Source of the DNA: DATDRS01 sp035291605
Lineage (GTDB): Bacteria; Chloroflexota; Anaerolineae; Anaerolineales; UBA6663
DNA length: 24,912 nucleotides
Reading direction: 5' to 3'
NCBI GenBank assembly: GCA_035291605.1
Contig: DATDRS010000044.1
Coordinates: 1 to 24,912 of the forward strand
Shown: piece by piece, positions 1 to 9,800 of the stretch
How the letters are laid out: the number at the start of each line of letters is the position of its first letter
Numbering within the stretch: position 1 is the stretch's first letter
The notes under the pieces: model-generated
The model's input: only the letters and a program-made list of their open reading frames with translations
What the model was told of the DNA's origin: nothing
Databases searched by the model: none
Program-made: the position numbers and the translations under genes

Positions 1-369
1 ATGAAGCTGATCCGCTCCGACAATCGTCGGGTAGATCGTATCTGGTCCAACTGGGCCAGCGACTTCGAGGCGGCGGCTCGCATAAATTTTGGTAATGCCG
101 GCTTTGCCTTGGAGCGCATTTTGTTGCGCCGTACTCAGTTGCGCACCGACGGCGTTGATGAGGCCTAATTCGTGGGTGATGACCCCGCCCACAGCGTGCA
201 CCAGCGCTTTCACCGTAGCCACATCATATCCCTGGACAATGACCTCTACGGTCGGCAGATCAACCTGCGGCGTAGCGCCCCAGACGGGAGTGAGTATCAG
301 GCTAATTAACAGCAGGGCGCTGATGAGCCGGACATTCAGTTTTTGAAAAGTCAGTGTTAGTGCGCTCAC
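1..369 (-). CDS. Secreted protein with subtilase-type propeptide, 3' part outside window (partial)
   Basis: The first 123 codons of a gene that runs off the left edge. I chose the GTG start at 367-369 because GGGAGAAG lies about 5 bases upstream and the frame stays open to base 1. The N-terminus has a basic stretch and then a hydrophobic core (residues about 14-28, LISALLLISLILTPVWG), which reads as a signal peptide. Residues about 36-100 (EVIVQGYDVATVKALVHAVG, then LINAVGAQL) have the layout of an inhibitor-I9/fervidolysin-type propeptide. They resemble residues 45-105 of the neighbouring subtilase, which has the same alternation of 'V..GG.(V/I)T..L.LI.AV.A.L'. I therefore infer a second S8 subtilase or related exported protease, but the catalytic part is not in the window. 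It lies 52 bases downstream of the complete subtilase on the same strand, so the two are probably co-transcribed tandem paralogues. Confidence 0.7.
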   Translation of the reverse strand, partial: MSALTLTFQKLNVRLISALLLISLILTPVWGATPQVDLPTVEVIVQGYDVATVKALVHAVGGVITHELGLINAVGAQLSTAQQNALQGKAGITKIYASRRLEVAGPVGPDTIYPTIVGADQLH

Positions 370-421
370 AAGTCTTCTCCCAATGATGCTATCTGAAACA
401 AATCGTGGGTTTGTTCCTCTT

Positions 422-3400
422 TTACCAGTCCCCCACCCACGCAGTTGCACCCGCATTGCTGCCGGGGCTTACGGCTCCCGCCCAGGCCATCTGGCCTCCT
501 GCGTAAGTCTCCGTCATCCCAGCCCAGGCCATGCGGCCCCCCGCCCAAGCCATTTGATCCCCGGCCCAGGCCATCTGCCCACCAGCCCAGGCCATGCGGC
601 CACCGGCCCAAGCCATCTGCCCGCCAGCCCAGGCCATCTGCCCACCAGCCCAAGCCATCTGCCCACCGGCCCAAGCCATCTGCCCGCCGGCCCAGGCCAT
701 CTGGCCGCCCGCCCAAGCCATCTGACCCCCCGCCCACGCCATCTGCCCGCCGGCCCAGGCCATCTGCCCACCGGCCCAAGTTGTGCCCTCAGCCAGACTT
801 TCAGCGCTCAACCAAGTCATGTCGCTGACACGGGCCGCGCCCAGCGCCGTCCGGGAGCCATCAGGATTGTCCACATAGTACAGGTAAGTCTGGCCGTCAT
901 CGCTCAACACCTTGGCAATTGTGCCTTGATAGTGATAAGCCAGATCGGCGTCGGTCTCATAGCCGTGCGCCAGGTCGGCGGCAAGATCCATGCCTGAGTT
1001 GGCGCTCCCATCGGCGGGGAAAGCGCCATATACCGCATCGGGCACCCACAGACGACCTGCTCCTTGCTGGAAGATGTTGTAAACCGGATTCTGATCGGGG
1101 GTGAACGCCGGGACGGCTGAATACATCAAACGGAATTTCACCTGATCCGGGGTCAGGTCCGGGTTGGCTTGCAGCATGAGCGCGGCGACCCCGGAGGCGA
1201 CTGCGGTCGCCATGCTCGTGCCGTTCATCCGATACAGGCTGCTCGTCGCCGAGTAGTCCGGGTGCAGCAGGACAATCTTCTGCGTGTTGACGCCGGTCGG
1301 ATCGTTGTACATGAAAGTCACGATATTCGAGCCGGGCGCCAGGACATCCGGCTTGACGAAGCCATCCGGGGTCGGGCCGCTGGCCGACCAGGACGGTATG
1401 ACGTCATCCAGCCAATAGCCGGGTGTACGTTTGCTATTGACAGCGCCTACGGTGATGACGTAGGGATCATTGCCGGGGACGGTGACAGTTTCCGCTGCCG
1501 GGCCGCTGTTGCCGGCTGCCGCTAACACCACAATGCCGTTCGCCCAGGCCTGTTCCACTGCGCGGTTGAGCGGATCCACGAAGTAGGGCACCGTCGCGTA
1601 ACCGCTCAGACTTAAGTTCATCACCCGGATGTTGTGCTGAGCCTTATTGGCGACGACGTACTGGATGCCCTTGATAACCGTCTCATATGAGCCGGCGCCA
1701 TCGTGGTCTAAGACCCGGACACTCAGGATTTTGGCGCCGGGGGCGATGCCGAGATATACATTGGTGTCGTAGTCGCGGAAGTTGTTCCAGATGATGCCGG
1801 CCACGGCTGTGCCATGTCCGTAGCGATCGTCACTGGCAGACCAATCGTACCAACAATAATCGTCATATTGCGTGAGAGACCTGCTGGAGACCGGGCAGGT
1901 GGGTTCCATATAATCGGCCTGACCTAGGAAGAGTCTCTGCACCTGGGTGCCCAATTGAAGCTTGACATCGCCGTCGAAGTACACGCCCGAGTCCACCACG
2001 GCCACGGTGACGCCCGATCCATCAATCTCCTGCTTGTGCAGGACGTCCGCGCCCACGTCAATGGCCACGGGGTTGACCAGTTTCCATGTCCGGCGGTTGT
2101 CCGTCGCCTGCACATCCGGACGGCCATCCCACTGGTTGCGCAGCCGGCTAATCACCGCCAGGTTGTTGGTTCCGAAGCGCACGGCTGCCCTGCCTGACTG
2201 ATCTGTGGCGGCCGACTGTGTGATCTTATAAGCCGTCTCGACGAACAACTTTTTGAAACTCACTGTGCCGTCGGCCCTCAGCCGCACCAGATCCGTGCCC
2301 TCACTGCCGATGATCACCCCGCCATCCACATCCAGGGCCGGGCCGGATTTGATATTGCCCAGTGTGGTGTAACTCCACCTTAGAGCACCCGTCGCCGTAT
2401 CCACCGCAAAGAGGATTTTTTCTTCAATGGCGGCATACACCGTAGCGCCATCAGCCGATACTAGAGGGGAAGTGCGGAAGTGGCCTGAAGCCGGGCGGAA
2501 CATAAAGCGCTGGGCGCCATCCGGATTCAAACCGTAAAGCGTCCGGTCTTCGGTCGGGATGTAGATGCTGCCGTCGGTGCCTAATGTGGGTTGCGCCATG
2601 ATTTTGCTGGAGGTGACGAAGACGTATTGCTTTGCCCCAGTCGCTGCCTCCAGCGCAAAGAGTTTTTTACCATCCGTGCTGGCGACGTAGACCATTCCGT
2701 TCGGACCCAAGAATGGGCTGAATTTGAGAGGTGCGGCGGTGTTATACGCCCATTTCAGGCTGCCATTGGGGGCAACGGCGTAGACGTACCCTTTGTCCGT
2801 GTCAAAATACAACACGCCGTCTGGCCCGACAATGGGCGTCGTGAGCACTACCCCGGCGCCGCTGCTGGCCTTAAACTGCCACAGTTTTTGGCCGGTGACG
2901 CCGTCGAGCGCGTAAACCGAACGCCCGTCGTCGGCGGCATAGACAGTGCCATTGGGAGCAAGCACTACCCCTCCCAAGAACTTATTGCCGCCCGTAGTTC
3001 TAAACTCCCAGCGGGTGGAGCCGTCGGGGTTAAGTGCGTAGATGCGTAGAGACTGATTGGCGATATAGATCGTGCCATCAGCGCCAATGGCAGGCGCTGT
3101 GCTATATACGCCGCCGCCTGGCAAGGTGACGCGCGCGCGTTCGGTTCCATCCGCATTCACAATTAAGAGTTTGCCGTTGTCACTAAACGACACGAAACCA
3201 CCATCCGGCAGAAAAGCCGCTGGGGCGATCTGGTTCCCCTCTAGCATGTACGTGGAAAGCATGATGCGGATATCAGTCACATAACCGTTCCAGTCCGAGG
3301 CCTTGACGCTTTTATTCATGACGACGGAGCGGATTCCTGGGTAGGCGGCCAGGGATTTGACCTGGTCAGCCGGCAGAGCGGCGGCGACGGCGTCAATCAG

Positions 3401-3628
3401 CCATAGGTTGGAAGTCACCCTCCCGCCGAAATGCTCAACCGCGCGGGCGGCCTCCTGGGAATCGGTCCCCGTCACAATCGCCGAGATTGTTCCATCGGCG
3501 ACTGCCAGCAGCGCCGGGTCAACATAGGTTCCGGCCTGCCTGGGAGAGAGGGGGGAGGGGGCCATGACCCCGCCAATCAGCGAGGCCAGGATGATGAGTG
3601 TTAGCCCAAAAGCAATTTTTGTTTTCAT
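422..3628 (-). CDS. Secreted S8 subtilisin-like serine protease with inserted PQQ-like beta-propeller and C-terminal WAGGQMA repeats
   Basis: A 1068-residue exported protease. It starts at ATG 3628, preceded by AGGACAGG in Shine-Dalgarno position. Layout: signal peptide (1-23); I9-like propeptide (about 45-105); about seven PQQ/quinoprotein-like blades (about 135-460, with recurring 'DG.(I/V)Y.A' and 'G...W.(F/Y)' strands); S8 catalytic domain (about 535-870); linker; Trp/Gly heptads (951-1051). The subtilase triad is visible as D546 (AVVDSGV), H605 (YGHGTAVAG) and S805 (NGTSMATAVASG), with the oxyanion Asn at N707 (AAGNSGP). The enzyme should therefore be an active endopeptidase acting outside the cytoplasm. 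A propeller between propeptide and protease is not the ordinary subtilisin plan; it may bind substrate, the envelope or another protein. The protein is far longer than the roughly 380 residues of a secreted subtilisin precursor. Transcription diverges from the regulator at 3824. The domain call is firm; the substrate is unknown. Confidence 0.93.
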   Translation of the reverse strand: MKTKIAFGLTLIILASLIGGVMAPSPLSPRQAGTYVDPALLAVADGTISAIVTGTDSQEAARAVEHFGGRVTSNLWLIDAVAAALPADQVKSLAAYPGIRSVVMNKSVKASDWNGYVTDIRIMLSTYMLEGNQIAPAAFLPDGGFVSFSDNGKLLIVNADGTERARVTLPGGGVYSTAPAIGADGTIYIANQSLRIYALNPDGSTRWEFRTTGGNKFLGGVVLAPNGTVYAADDGRSVYALDGVTGQKLWQFKASSGAGVVLTTPIVGPDGVLYFDTDKGYVYAVAPNGSLKWAYNTAAPLKFSPFLGPNGMVYVASTDGKKLFALEAATGAKQYVFVTSSKIMAQPTLGTDGSIYIPTEDRTLYGLNPDGAQRFMFRPASGHFRTSPLVSADGATVYAAIEEKILFAVDTATGALRWSYTTLGNIKSGPALDVDGGVIIGSEGTDLVRLRADGTVSFKKLFVETAYKITQSAATDQSGRAAVRFGTNNLAVISRLRNQWDGRPDVQATDNRRTWKLVNPVAIDVGADVLHKQEIDGSGVTVAVVDSGVYFDGDVKLQLGTQVQRLFLGQADYMEPTCPVSSRSLTQYDDYCWYDWSASDDRYGHGTAVAGIIWNNFRDYDTNVYLGIAPGAKILSVRVLDHDGAGSYETVIKGIQYVVANKAQHNIRVMNLSLSGYATVPYFVDPLNRAVEQAWANGIVVLAAAGNSGPAAETVTVPGNDPYVITVGAVNSKRTPGYWLDDVIPSWSASGPTPDGFVKPDVLAPGSNIVTFMYNDPTGVNTQKIVLLHPDYSATSSLYRMNGTSMATAVASGVAALMLQANPDLTPDQVKFRLMYSAVPAFTPDQNPVYNIFQQGAGRLWVPDAVYGAFPADGSANSGMDLAADLAHGYETDADLAYHYQGTIAKVLSDDGQTYLYYVDNPDGSRTALGAARVSDMTWLSAESLAEGTTWAGGQMAWAGGQMAWAGGQMAWAGGQMAWAGGQMAWAGGQMAWAGGQMAWAGGQMAWAGGRMAWAGGQMAWAGDQMAWAGGRMAWAGMTETYAGGQMAWAGAVSPGSNAGATAWVGDW
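480..780 (-). repeat. In-frame 21-bp tandem repeat encoding WAGGQMA heptads
   Basis: About 14 Trp-containing units of 21 bases lie inside the 3' end of the subtilase gene. At residue level there are eight consecutive WAGGQMA units (Trp at 951, 958, 965, 972, 979, 986, 993, 1000), then WAGGRMA, WAGGQMA, WAGDQMA, WAGGRMA and a broken unit interrupted by MTETY before the last AGGQMAWAG. Units differ mainly at silent third positions (GCC/GCT, GGC/GGG, CAG), so the amino-acid pattern appears to be kept by selection while the DNA drifts. Because the unit is a multiple of three, copy-number changes by slippage would keep the frame. Confidence 0.92.
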
Positions 3629-3823
3629 AACCTGTCCTGTCTATGACTGGATTTATCCTGACTATAAGATATAGGGAAAAGCATCAAGATTGCGAAAAGG
3701 AATCATTAAGATTACCTTGAGATATCTTGTCTGATCGGACACAGTTGTAAGGAAAATTTGAGACACACCGGGGTACATCAGTGCTATACTCACGAGCAAG
3801 AAAGTTCTACAATAGGATGCGAT
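3629..3823. promoter_or_regulatory. Divergent promoter region between subtilase and giant regulator
   Basis: An AT-richer 195-base gap between two divergent genes, so it should hold both promoters. On the plus strand TATACT at 3785-3790 is a good -10 candidate, about 34 bases before the ATG at 3824; no convincing -35 lies at 17-base spacing (TTGAGA at 3758-3763 is too far). On the minus strand TATAGT, with TTGATG about 15 bases upstream, lies in the segment rc 3655-3690 and could serve the protease, but the spacing is short. Assignments are by eye only. Confidence 0.35.
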
Positions 3824-6800
3824 ATGCGACAGTGCGCCAACTGTGGTCATCAGAACCCGGATCACATTGACTTCTGCCTGAACTGCGCCGCAACCCTGGG
3901 GCAGCATTGCCCGGCCTGCGGCCAACCTGTGCCGGCCGGGAATAAGTTCTGCGGCCAATGTGGGGCGCGCTTGCCCGAAGCGGCGGCGCCGCCCCCGGCA
4001 ACTTCCCGACAAAGCGAGGTTCTGCAAAGTCTGCGGGCAATGATGCCCCCCGCGCTGGCCGAAAAGATCACGGCGACCGCCCCCCAGATCATCGGCGAAC
4101 GGCGTGAGGTGACGGTGGTCTTCGTGGATGTATTGAATTTCACCGCCGCCGCCCACTCGCTCGACAGCGAGGAGGTCTACCTCTTCGTGGACGAGGCGAT
4201 GCGGTTGTTCGTGGACGTCATCTATAAATATGAAGGCACGATTGACAAATTCACTGGCGATGGCCTGATGGCGCTTTTCGGCGCGCCTGTGGCGCACGAA
4301 AACGACCCCGAGCGCGCGGTGCGGGCCGCGCTGGAAATGCAGACCGTGCTGCAGCCGGTGCGCGAGCGGGTCCGGCAGAAGCACGGTTTCGATCTCCAGG
4401 TGCGAATCGGCATCAACACGGGCCTGGTCGTCGCCGGACAGGTCGGCGGCGACTTGCACATGGAATACACCGTCATCGGCGATACGGTGAACCTGGCCGC
4501 CCGCCTGGAGGCCGCCGCCGATCCGGGCGCAATCCTGGCCAGCTTTGCGACCTACCAGCGAACCCGCCCTTTCTTTCAATATCGAGCGCCAGCGCCTCTG
4601 TTCGTCAAGGGTATCGCTGAGCCAGTCCGGGTCTTTCAACCTATAGGCGTGCTCGCCAAACCGGGGAGAGTGCGCGGCCTGGCCGGGATGGAAGTGCCCA
4701 TGATTGGCCGCCAGAACGCCCTGGCCCGGTTGCACACAGCCCTGGAGACTGTTATCCAGCAACGCCGCTGCCAGGTTGCGCTAATCACTGGCGAGGCGGG
4801 GCTGGGCAAGAGTCGCCTCGTCGCAGAATTCCGCCAGACGGTGACCCAGCCGCAGGTCAAAGTCTTTGAGGGAAGCTGCATAGCCTATACGCGATCACAG
4901 CCGTTGTGGATTGTGACCGAACTCTTCCGGAATATCCTGCATCTCTCAGAAACTGGGCCTCCTGGCCGTCAATACCAGGCCATTCAGGCTTATCTGAGCG
5001 GCATGGGACTTCGCCTGGACGACGTGCTTCCCTATCTGGCTAACCTGCTCGGGCTGGCGCAGTCGGATCCGGCGATGGAAGCCCGCTTGCAACAATTAGA
5101 TGCGTCCATGTTGCAGCGGCAGACGCATGCGGCTCTGCGCCAAATCCTGTTGGCGGAAGCGCTCCGCGACCCGACCGTCCTGGTCTTTGACGACTTACAC
5201 TGGGTTGACGTGGCCTCCCGCGATTTCCTGGAATACCTGATCCAGAGCACCGGCGACGCCCCTCTGCTGCTGATCCTGATATCACGCGATTCGGAACGCA
5301 AGACAGTCATCCGCTCCCTGATCGCGACCGCCGAGAAAAACGCCGATCAACTCCTGGACATTCAACTGCAACCCCTCTCTCTCCTGGAGAGCCAACTCTT
5401 GCTGGATCAGTTGCTGCCGGGGGCAACCGGGACCCTGCCTCCCCTGAAGCAGCGGATTGCCGAGCGAGCCGATGGCAATCCATTCTTCATTGAGGAAATT
5501 GTCCGGATGCTCATAGATCAGGGCGGATTAATACGCGAGGTGGATGCGTGGCAGGTCTCTCCGCGCGTGGACGAGCTGATGCAGGATGTGCCTGGGACTT
5601 TGAAGGGGCTGATCCTGGCCCGTTTCGACCGCCTGCCGGAGGGCCCGCGGCAGATGCTGCAGAAAGCCGCCGTACTGGGCCGCTCCTTTCCTGTCGGCCT
5701 GCTCCAGATGCTGGATCGTGCACGCGCCGCCCATCTGGGCGCCGATTTCGCCGAACTGGCAACCCGGCAATTCCTGGTCGCAGAACCTTTCGGCGCAGAA
5801 GCCGGTTATGCTTTCCGTCACGCCCTGGTGCAAGAAGCCGTCTACAACACCTTGCTGAAACGCGATCGCCAGCGGATACATGAACAAATCGCCCAGACGA
5901 TTGAGACGGGCGCTTTCTGGCCGCCGGAGGAACAAACAGAAGTCCTGGCCCACCACTATGCCGAGAGCAACACGCCCTCCAGGGCCGTGCCTTACCTGAT
6001 CGCCGCCGCCGAGAGCGCGGCCCGGCGCTATGCTAACGAGATTGCCATTCATCATTATCGTCGGGCTATTGCCTTGATGCAGGAACCGGCGATGGACCGT
6101 CAAACGGAGTTGACGCGAGCCCGGGTCGGCCTGGGTCAGGCCCTGAAATTTGTCGGCGAATACGCAGAAGCGCGGCAGGTGCTGCTCGAGGCGGTCGAGG
6201 ATTTACAAAAAGCGGCGGCGGGAGGCCATCCTGATTACGCGGCGGGTTTGGCCGAGAGCCTGCGAGAGCTGGCGAATGTCCGACAGCAAGAGGGGATGTG
6301 GGATGAGGCGCTCACGAATCTGGAGTCAGCGTTGACGGTGTTGGGCGAAGCGGCCTCCGTAAAGTACCCGGCGCTCTGGAGTTCTCTATTAGACCGCATG
6401 GCCTGGGTTCATTTCCGTCAGGGCAGACTGGACGAAGCCTTTGTCCTGGCAAGTCAGGCCACGACTAGCGCCCCTGAACTCGTCACCTCATCGGCGACAC
6501 TCGCCAGTTTGTATAACACCTTAGGGGGAGTCGCCTGGCAGCGGGGTGAACTCGATCAAGCCATTAACTACGTCGAACGCAGTCTTAATCTGTACCAAGG
6601 TTTGGGCTATTCCTGGGGCATGGCCAACGCCTACACCAATCTGGGCATCCTCTATTCCAGCCTGGGCCAATGGCCCAAGGCGGTAGAGAACTTTGAGAAG
6701 TCAGACATCCTGCGACGCGAGATTGGCTACCTCCCTGGCCGGGCCATCAATCTCAAGAACCTGGCTGAACTGCGCCTGTCTATAGGCAATCATGCGCAGG

Positions 6801-9800
6801 CAGAGAAAGACCTGGAGACCAGCGTCGCCCTAAGCCGGCGCTTGGGTGAGGACTATGCCACCCTGCACGGGGAGCTCACGCTCGCCCGCCTCGCCATCTT
6901 ACAGTCTCGCCTTGACGACGCCGGGGTGCACCTTGACGCGGCGGAGGACTTGCTGAAGAACGCCGGGGAAGATCAAACGATTCAGTTCCGCCTGCTTCAG
7001 GCGCAGGTTCAAGCGGAGCGTGGTCATCTCCAGGAGGCCATAACTCTCTCGGCGGAAGTCCTGCAGCAAGCGCACTCGGCGGGGCTTTTGGAGGAAGAAG
7101 CCGACAGCCATCGGGTGGCCGGCCTTCTGCGGGCGCGGATCGGTGACTGGAAAGAGGCCGAGTCGGAATTACGAGAGTCTTTTACGCTCAGTGTTCAGCA
7201 CAATTATCCCTATCGCAAAGGTCAAGCCTTGCTTGAGCTGGGTCATCTGTATCAACGGTGGGGGCGCCAGAGCGCGGCGACGTTGGCGGATGGGCACGAG
7301 AAAGCCCGTCAGGCGTACCACGACGCGCGCGAGATATTTGACAAACTCGGCGCGACCTACGATCTGCAAATGGTGGAAGCGGCTCTAAATCAGCTTGCGC
7401 TGGAACGCGGCGCCGAGTCCTCTCCGACTGCGGATCAAATTCCTGAGGCTCTAGCGCGATCATGGCCTGCCAGTCCCAAGGTGCCGGAGGGAGAATGGCG
7501 CCTCGCTGCGGTGGTGTGGCTCAATTTAAGTCCGCGGCCAGAGGTTGACGATGAGACGGCCTTTGAAACGCTTGCACTCGTCATGCCGCTGCTGGTCAGT
7601 GTGATCCGGGACCAGCAAGGCTACCTCATCCAACGTCCCTCGGGCCTGACGGCGGTCTTCGGCGCCCAAGTCGCCCACGAGGACGACGCGGAGCGAGCCG
7701 TTCACACGGCCAGGCGCATGCTAGAGCATCTTCGCCAATTCGAGGCGGCGGGCGAAGCCAGACTGACAGCCAAACTGACGGTGAGTTATGGGCAGGTGCT
7801 CGCTGGTTATATTGGCCCTCAGGCCAAGGCCGATTTCGTCATGACCGGCGAACCGATACAACTCGCGCAACGAGTGGCGGAGGCCGCACTGCCGGGGAGG
7901 GTGTGGGTCACGCAGGCCGTCCACGACGCGACACTTCACGCCTTCGCGTATCAAGCGCCGGCAGCCGAAGAATCGGCTCAACTGACGGATGTGCCAGTCT
8001 GGGAATTGGTCAAAGCGCTTGACAAACCCGGCCTGGCGCGTGGTTTACCTGGGACGACGGCCCGCTTCATTGGCCGTGAAGCGCCATTTGAAGCCATGGT
8101 GGATCTGGCTGAGAATTTGAAGCGCGGCAGGGGTGCCCTGGTCTGGGTCGAAGGTGAAGCGGGTATCGGCAAGAGCCGCTTAATGCGTGAATTCAGCGCT
8201 TTCATCACGACACAGGGCGCCGTCGTCTGGATTGGCCAATGCTACCCACAAAGGTCCGGGCATGCTTTTTCACTCATCTCGAACCTGCTGGCCAACGTCT
8301 TTGGTCTGCAAGGCACGGATACCCCCGAGCAGATCGTGGAGAAGATGAAGCGGACCATCAGCCTCTGGCCGCCCGAGGCTCAGACTACCCAGCCCTACTT
8401 AGAACTGCTGGTGGGGGTACGGCCGGCTGGCCTAGAGGGTGAGCGCTTGGCAAGCCTGGAGCCTGATCAGCTGCGCCAGCAAGTGTTCATCGCCATCCGG
8501 AGTCTGCTCAAAGCCCAGGCGGCGAGCCAACCGCTCGTAGCCCTATTGGATGATCTACACTGGGTTGATCCCATATCAGCAGATCTGTTGTTGTTCCTCT
8601 CCAATCTGGTGGCCTCTCTCCCCATTCTATTTGTGGGCGCACTGCGTTGGGATGAAACTGAGGCCATTGACGACCGCCTCGTCAATGTCCTGAACATCCT
8701 CAATCCTGATCAGACGCTCCGGCTCTATCTGGACCGGCTGTCCGAAACCGAGACCGAGGCGCTCTTGTCTGAACTCTTATCCGCCAAGGAATTGTCCCCG
8801 GCGCTGCGAACCCTCGCCTTAGAACGGAGTGAGGGCAATCCCTATTACCTGGAGGAAATCATCCGGGCGCTGATGGAACGAGGCTATCTGGAGCGCCGTC
8901 AAGACCGATGGGACATCGAGTCCACCGTCAATCTCCAGGAGATGCCGCTGCCCACTTCCTTGGAAGCCCTAATTCATTCGCGGATTGATAGCCTGCCAGC
9001 CGATTTGAAGCTGCTGCTTCAGTGCGCTGCTGTGATCGGGGGCACATTCGAAGACCACGTTCTAGAGGAAGTTTGGGGATCCCCGGACATCCGCGCCGCC
9101 CTCAACCGGTTGGGAGAGCGAGGTATGCTCAGGCGCGCCACCCAGCCGAGCCGATGGCAGTTCAGCCATTCCCTGATTGAGTTGACCGTTTACAACTCGA
9201 TGTTGAAGGCTCGGCGTAAAGCACTCCACCTGAGAGTTGCCGAGGTGTTAGAAAGATATTGGGCTGGGGCCGAGGCAACCCATGCGGCCGAGCTGGCTCA
9301 CCACTTCACGCAGGCTGAGGCCTGGAAGAGAGCGTTGACTTACCTGGTTCTCGCCGCCGATCACGCCGCCGAGCGATATGCCAATGAAGAGGCGTTGGTG
9401 TATTATCAACAGGCCAGGCAATTATTGGCAACCCAGCCAGCAGCAGATATCGCGCTGCGGTGGCGTATTGCCGCCGGCCTGGGAGATGTCTATCGGTTTA
9501 TTGGAGAATTCGACGAGTCACGGGCCGCATTGGAAGAGGGACTGGCGCTCTTGGGGCAGGAACAACTCACTCCCAGCCAGCGGGCAGGACTGTATCGGCG
9601 ACTGGGTGAAACCGCTCAAAAGCAGGGCGATTTTGAAACCTCCCTCCAGTGCTTTGATAAGGCGCTGTCTTATCTGGATCCGGCGGCCGGTCGTGAGGCC
9701 CAGGTAGAGGCCGCGCGGGTGTTCGCCGGCCAAGCGTGGACCCACCTGCGCCAGGGACATCTTGACCAGGCGCGGCAAGCATGTGAGACCGGCCTGAGAC

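Noticed and set aside
480..780. CRISPR-like regular repeats
   Set aside because: The 21-base units abut directly with no spacers and lie in frame inside a coding region.
366..997. Several open frames on both strands rich in Pro/His/Ser or Gly/Arg
   Set aside because: They are out-of-frame readings of the 21-base repeats at the end of the subtilase gene; the repeat keeps every frame open.
3758..3823. Upstream TTG start adding 22 residues to the giant regulator
   Set aside because: The extension spans the best -10 candidate (3785-3790), and the ATG at 3824 has a ribosome site and immediately precedes the zinc ribbon.
3662..4762. 366-codon minus-strand open frame opposite the giant regulator
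   Set aside because: It lies antisense to the zinc ribbon and cyclase domain, whose motifs are unmistakable; GC-rich codon bias keeps the antisense frame open.
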